The notes under the pieces are model-generated. The model worked only from the letters and a program-made list of their open reading frames with translations, made no database searches and was not told where the DNA came from. Position numbers and translations under genes: made by a program. Of a DNA stretch of 64,000 nucleotides, positions 59,379 to 64,000 are shown piece after piece. The stretch is from Thinopyrum elongatum (taxonomy: Eukaryota > Streptophyta > Magnoliopsida > Poales > Poaceae), in contig CM022302.1 of NCBI GenBank assembly GCA_011799875.1, positions 304,679,048-304,743,047 on the forward strand, read 5' to 3'. Numbering within the stretch: the first letter of the stretch is position 1; each line of letters begins with the position of its first letter.

Positions 59379-61454
59379 CTAGGTATTGTCATCTTTGGTA
59401 TGCAATCCTAAGTAGCTCTCATAATAGATTCATATGGCAACTTAATTTTCTTTCTTGGAAAGTGTTCCATGCCCTTCCTTAACAAAAATTGAAATCTAAT
59501 GTTTCCTTCTTTCATATCAATAATTGCACCAATCGTTCTAAGGAAAGGTCTACCAAGAATAATAGGACATGTAGGATTGCAATCTATATCAGAACAATGA
59601 AATCTACGGGAACATAATTTCTATTTGCAACAATAATAACATCATTATCCTTCCCATAGGTTTCTTTATAGTGGAATCCGCAAGATGCAAATTTAAGAAT
59701 AATCATCAAATTCACGGAAACCTAGCACATCACATAAAGTTTTCGGAATCGTGGAAATGCTAGCACCCAAATCACACAAAGCAGGGCACTCATAATCTTT
59801 AATTTAATCTTAATGGTAGGTTCCCACTCATCATAAAGCTTTCTAGGGATAGAAACTTCCAACTCAAGTTTTCTTCAAAAGATTTCATCATAGCATCAAC
59901 GATATGTTTAGTAAAACTTTTTTTTGATTATAAGCATGAGGAGAATTCAACATAGATTGCAACAAGGAAATCCAATCTATCAAAGAACAATTATCATAAT
60001 TAAAATCCTTGAAATCCAAAAGAGTGGGTTCATTGCTACTTAAAGTTTTGACCTCTCCAATCCCACTTTATCTATTTTTGCATCAAGATCTATAAACTAC
60101 TCCGAATCATTGGGACGCCTTCTAGCTAAAGTTGACTCATCTCCAGTCCCTATTTTTCAAGTTTATATTATAAAACAAAGATTCAATAGGAGTCACACCA
60201 ATCACTTTAAGATCTTCATCATTATTTTCACGAGATCGAAGAACATGCTTTCATAAACCAATCTCGCTTAGCACGCATCTTAGCGGTTCTTTCTTTACAC
60301 TCATCAACATAAATTCTCATACTTTTAGAGACTCATTAAATCATGCTTGGGTGGAATAGATCTAATTTTCAAAGAATCAATCTCAAGAGAAATTCTATCC
60401 ACGTTCCTAGCCAAATCATCAATCTTAAGCAATTTTCTTCAACCAAAGCATTGAAATTCTTTTGGGAACTAATAAATTCTTTAATATTGTTCTCAAGATC
60501 AGAGGGCATCTTATTATAATTTCCATAAGAATTGTTGTAGGAATTACCATAATTATTAGAGGAATTACTAGGGAACGGCCTAGGGTTGAAATTACCTCTA
60601 TACGCGTTATTACCAAAATTGTTCCTACCAACAAAATTCACGTCCATAGATTCATTATTATTCTCAATCAAAGTGGACAAAGGCATATCATTAGGATCAA
60701 GAGGAGCACTCTTACTAGCAAACAATTTCATAAGTTCATCCATCTTTCCACTCAAAACATTAATTTCTTCAATCGCATGCACTTTTTTACTAGCAGTGGA
60801 TCTTTCGGTGTGCCATTGAGAATAATTAGCCATAATATTATCTAGGAGTTTAGTAGCTTCTCCTAGTGTGATTTCCCTAAAAGTACCTCCCGCGGCCGAA
60901 TCTAAAAGATTTCTAGAAGCAAAATTCAATCCGGCATAAAATTTCTGTATGATCATCCATAAACTTAAACCATGAGTAGGGCAATTTCTTATCATCAATT
61001 TCATCCTCTCCCAAGATTGTGCAACATGTTCATGATCAAGTTGCTTAAAATTCATTATATCGTTCCTAAGGGAGATGATCTTAGCGGGAGGAAAATACTT
61101 GGAAATAAAAGCATCTTTGCACTTGTTCCATGAATCAATACTATTTTTAGGCAAAGATGAAAACCAAGTTTTAGCACGATCTCGTAGTGAGAACGGAAAT
61201 AACTTCAATTTAACAATATCATTATCCACATCTTTCTTCTTTTGCATATCGCACAACTCAAAGAAAGTATTTAGATGGGATGCGGCATCTTCACTAGGAA
61301 GGTCGGAAAATTGTTCTTTCATAACAAGATTCAACAAAGCGGCATTAATTTCATAAGATTTCACACTAGTGGCGGGAGCAATCGGAGTACTAATAAAATC
61401 ATTATTATTAGTATTGGAAAAGTCACACAACTTGGTATTCTCTTGAGTCATCAT
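59379..61454 (-). pseudogene. gag: gag-protease, array unit 3 (N-terminal half intact)
   Basis: Intact for 340-odd codons from 61454, identical to unit 1 but for two or three substitutions (for example V to F near residue 66, N to D near 272). A one-base loss in a T run near 60433 shifts the frame and the product ends at 60369. Further indels continue to 59379, while none is seen above 60434. Confidence 0.87.
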
Positions 61455-61689
61455 GACAAAGCAAGCAATCTAACACATGAGCAAACAAAAAGCAAACGAA
61501 AAGACAAATGGAAGAAGTGCGAATACAAAGGCAAATCTTTTTGTATTTTTCTAAAAATCATTTTAGAAGTGGGGGAGAGGAAAATGAGAGGCAAATGGCG
61601 AATAATGTAATGCAAGAGATGAGAGTTTATGATGGGTACTTGGTAGGCTTGATGTAGACCTCCCCGGCAACGGCGCCAAAAATTCTTCC

Positions 61690-63261
61690 TGCTACTTCTT
61701 GAGCTTGCGTTGGTTTTTCCTTTGAAGAGGAAAGGGTGATGCAGCAAAGTAGAGATAAGTATTTCCCTCAGTTAGAGAACCAAGGTATCAATCCAGTAGG
61801 AGGTACAAGCAAGTCCCCAATCTATGCACCTGCACAAACAATCAAACACTTGCACCAAACGCGATAAAGGGGTTGTCAATCCCTTCACGGTTAATTGCAA
61901 ATGTGAGATCCGATAGAGATAGGTATATAAGATTGCCAAAACGTAAAACAAAATAAAAGTAAATAAATTGCAGCAAGATATTTTTGGTATTTTTTGATTT
62001 ATAGATATGAAAATATATGATGGAAAATAGACCCGGGGGCCATAGGTTTCACTAGAGGCTTCTCTCTTGAAGGCAAATAATACGGTGGGTGAACAAATTA
62101 CTGTCGAGCAATTGATAGAAAAGCGCAAAGTTATGACGATATCCAAGGCAATGATTATGCATATAGGCATCACGTCCGTGTCAAGTAGACCGACTCCTGC
62201 CTGCATCTACTACTATTACTCCACACATCTACCGCTATCCAGCATGCATCTAGAGTATTAAGTTCATAAAGAACGGAGTAACGCCTTAATAAGATGACAT
62301 GATGTAGAGGGATAAACTCAAGCAATATGATGAAAACCCCATCTTTTTACCCTTGATGGCAACAATACAATACGTGCCTCGCTACCCCTACTATGTCACT
62401 GGGTGAGGACACCGCAAGATTGAACCCAAAACTAAGCACCTCTCCCATTGCATGAAATACCAATCTAGTTGGCCAAACCAAACCGATAATTCGAAGAGAA
62501 ATACAAAGATATGAAATCATGCATAAAAGAATTCAGAGAAGATTCAAATAATATTCATAGATAATTTGATCATAAATCCACAATTCATCGGATCTCGACA
62601 AACACACCGCAAAAGAATATTACATCAGATAGATCTCCAAGAACATCGAGGAGAACATGGTATTGAGAATCAAAGAGAGAGAAGAAGCCATCTAGCTACT
62701 AGCTATGGACCCGTAGGTCTGAGGTAAACAACTCACGCTTTATCGGAGGGGCAATAGGGTTGATGTAGATGCCCTCCGTGATCGAATCCCCCTCCGGCAG
62801 ATTGCCGGAAAAGGCCCCAAGATGGGATCTCACGGAAACAGAAGGTTGCGGCGGTGGAAAAGTATTTTCGTGGCTCTCTTCTAGGGTTTTGGAAAATATG
62901 TGAATTTGTAGGACGAAGAAGTAGGTCGGTGGACTCCCGAGGGGGCCACAAGCTAGGGGGGCGCGCCCCTACGGCTTGCGGTCTCCTTGCGGGTCTTCTG
63001 ACTTCGACTCCAAGTCTCGTAGGTGTCTTCTGGTCCAAGAAAAATCATCGTAAAGTTTTATTCCATTTGGACTCTGTTTGATATTCCTTTTCTGCGAAAC
63101 TCAAAAACAAGGAAAAAACAAAAACTGGCACTGGGCTCTAGGTTAATAGGTTAGTCCCCAAAATAATATAAAATAGCATATTAATGCATACAAAACATAC
63201 AAAACAGATAATATAATAGCATGGAACAATAAAAAATTATAGATATGTTGGAGACGTATCA
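61690..63261 (-). repeat. array LTR D (1572 bp, mosaic)
   Basis: The left 0.9 kb is B-like and nearly identical to the other LTRs. From about 62600 to 63261 it carries many substitutions and a shorter GC-rich segment (GCTAGGGGGGCGCGCCCC). It is followed by TAGTT, so this is the outer 5' end of the array. Confidence 0.92.
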
Positions 63262-63266
63262 TAGTT

Positions 63267-64000
63267 TACAACGGACCTACGTGTCCATAGTTAGTGGCTA
63301 GATGGCTCTCTCTGTCTTTTTAATCTTCAATACAATGTTCTCCTCGATATTCTTGGAGTTCTATTCAATGTAATCACTTTTTGTGGTGTGTTTGTTGTGA
63401 TCCGATGAATTGTGAGTTTATGATCAGATTACCCATGAATATTATTTCAGTTTTCTCTGAAGTATTTTATGCATGTTTATTATAGTTTCGTATTTCTCTC
63501 CGATCTATTGATTTGGTTTGGCCAACTAGATTGATTTTTCTTGCAATGGGAGAGGTGCTTTGTGATTGGTTCGATCTTGCGGTGCTCAATCCCAGTGACA
63601 GAAAGGGACATGACACGTATTTGTATCATTGCAATTAAGGATAAAAAGATGGGGTTTATTCATGCGTGAGTTTACTTTGTCTACATCATGACATCTTGCT
63701 TAAGGCGTTACTCTGTTCTTTGTGAACTTAATACTCTAGATGCATGCTGGACAACGATCAATGTATGGAGTAATAGTAGTAGATGCAGAATCATTTCGGT
63801 CTACTTGTCTCAGACGTGATGCCTATATACATGATCATTGCCTTGGATATCATCATGATTATTTGCTTTTCTATCAATTTCCCAACAGTAATTTGTTTAC
63901 CCACCGTATGCTATTTTCAAGAGAGAAGCCTCTAGTGAAAACTATGGCCCCCGGGTCTACTTCTATCATATATGAAAAATCCTAAAAATACCTTGCTACA
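63267..64000 (+). repeat. plus-strand Athila-like LTR, right part (runs off the window)
   Basis: Continues the host LTR from 41684 and matches the reverse complement of the array LTRs with clear divergence (for example CTCTAGATGCATGCTGG, then GGCCCCCGGGTCTA). It has no ORF of note. Confidence 0.75.

Larger units (their letters stand above)
41685..63261 (-). mobile_element. tandem array of an Athila-lineage gag-protease element (4 LTRs, 3 interiors)
   Basis: LTRs at 41685-43270, 48407-49991, 55075-56620 and 61690-63261 alternate with three interiors (5136, 5083 and 5069 bp). The whole array is flanked by one TAGTT duplication (41680-41684 and 63262-63266). The element is on the minus strand: an Asp-type primer site sits inside the right end of each interior and an AAGCTTGGGGATGCT-type polypurine tract inside the left end. 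The only gene is gag-protease; no RT, RNaseH, integrase or env-like frame exists, so it needs help from an autonomous relative. Sharing of LTRs between units implies unequal recombination after a single insertion, or an assembly artefact. Confidence 0.88.

Overview
The window looks like a repeat-rich stretch of a large grass genome, most likely Triticeae (wheat, barley, Aegilops or rye). It is almost entirely LTR retrotransposons, nested up to four deep. The LTR types (CRM-like, Tat-like, long-LTR 'TGTAACACCCC', Athila-like) are those I know from Triticeae; this is from memory, not a search. The only probable host gene is the last two exons, stop and poly(A) signal of an unidentified gene at 94-700.

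1-30.6 kb is a four-level nest. Level 1 is a minus-strand, CRM-related Ty3/Gypsy element (1125-30552) with gag, protease, RT-RNaseH and integrase remnants. Its left LTR is split by level 2, a minus-strand Tat-like derivative (1543-23526, TSD ATCCT). Level 2 has lost nearly all of pol but carries an opposite-strand ORF resembling a plant B3-domain protein. Level 2 is split by level 3, an 11.4-kb LARD-like element (2681-19428, TSD CTCCT) with 4.1-kb LTRs and a non-coding interior. The 3' LTR of level 3 is split by level 4, a 5.36-kb CRM/cereba-like element (12228-17587, TSD GCTTA) with two 912-bp LTRs and a pol frame broken by one stop codon.

30.6-41.7 kb is a patchwork: a Copia-type 5' LTR end with primer-binding site, an Athila-like minus-strand 3' LTR containing a plus-strand solo LTR (TSD GTAGC) that itself contains a CACTA-derived foldback, AT-rich LTR-like sequence with triplet microsatellites, and a second CRM-type LTR that shares only its 3' part with level 4.

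41.7-63.3 kb is a tandem array of one Athila-lineage gag-protease element: four LTRs alternate with three interiors, and the whole array has a single 5-bp TSD (TAGTT). Unit 1 keeps an intact 695-codon gag-protease frame. About 52.9-60.4 kb is full of small indels relative to the other copies, so unpolished sequence must be excluded before reading biology into it. The array sits inside an oppositely oriented, diverged LTR of the same type (41440-41684 and 63267-64000).

No RNA genes, CRISPR arrays or prokaryotic operons were seen. The points most worth following are the antisense B3-like ORF with its own TATA box, the spliced acidic/tyrosine-rich ORF in the long LTRs, the palindrome clusters shared by two element types, and the four-LTR array.
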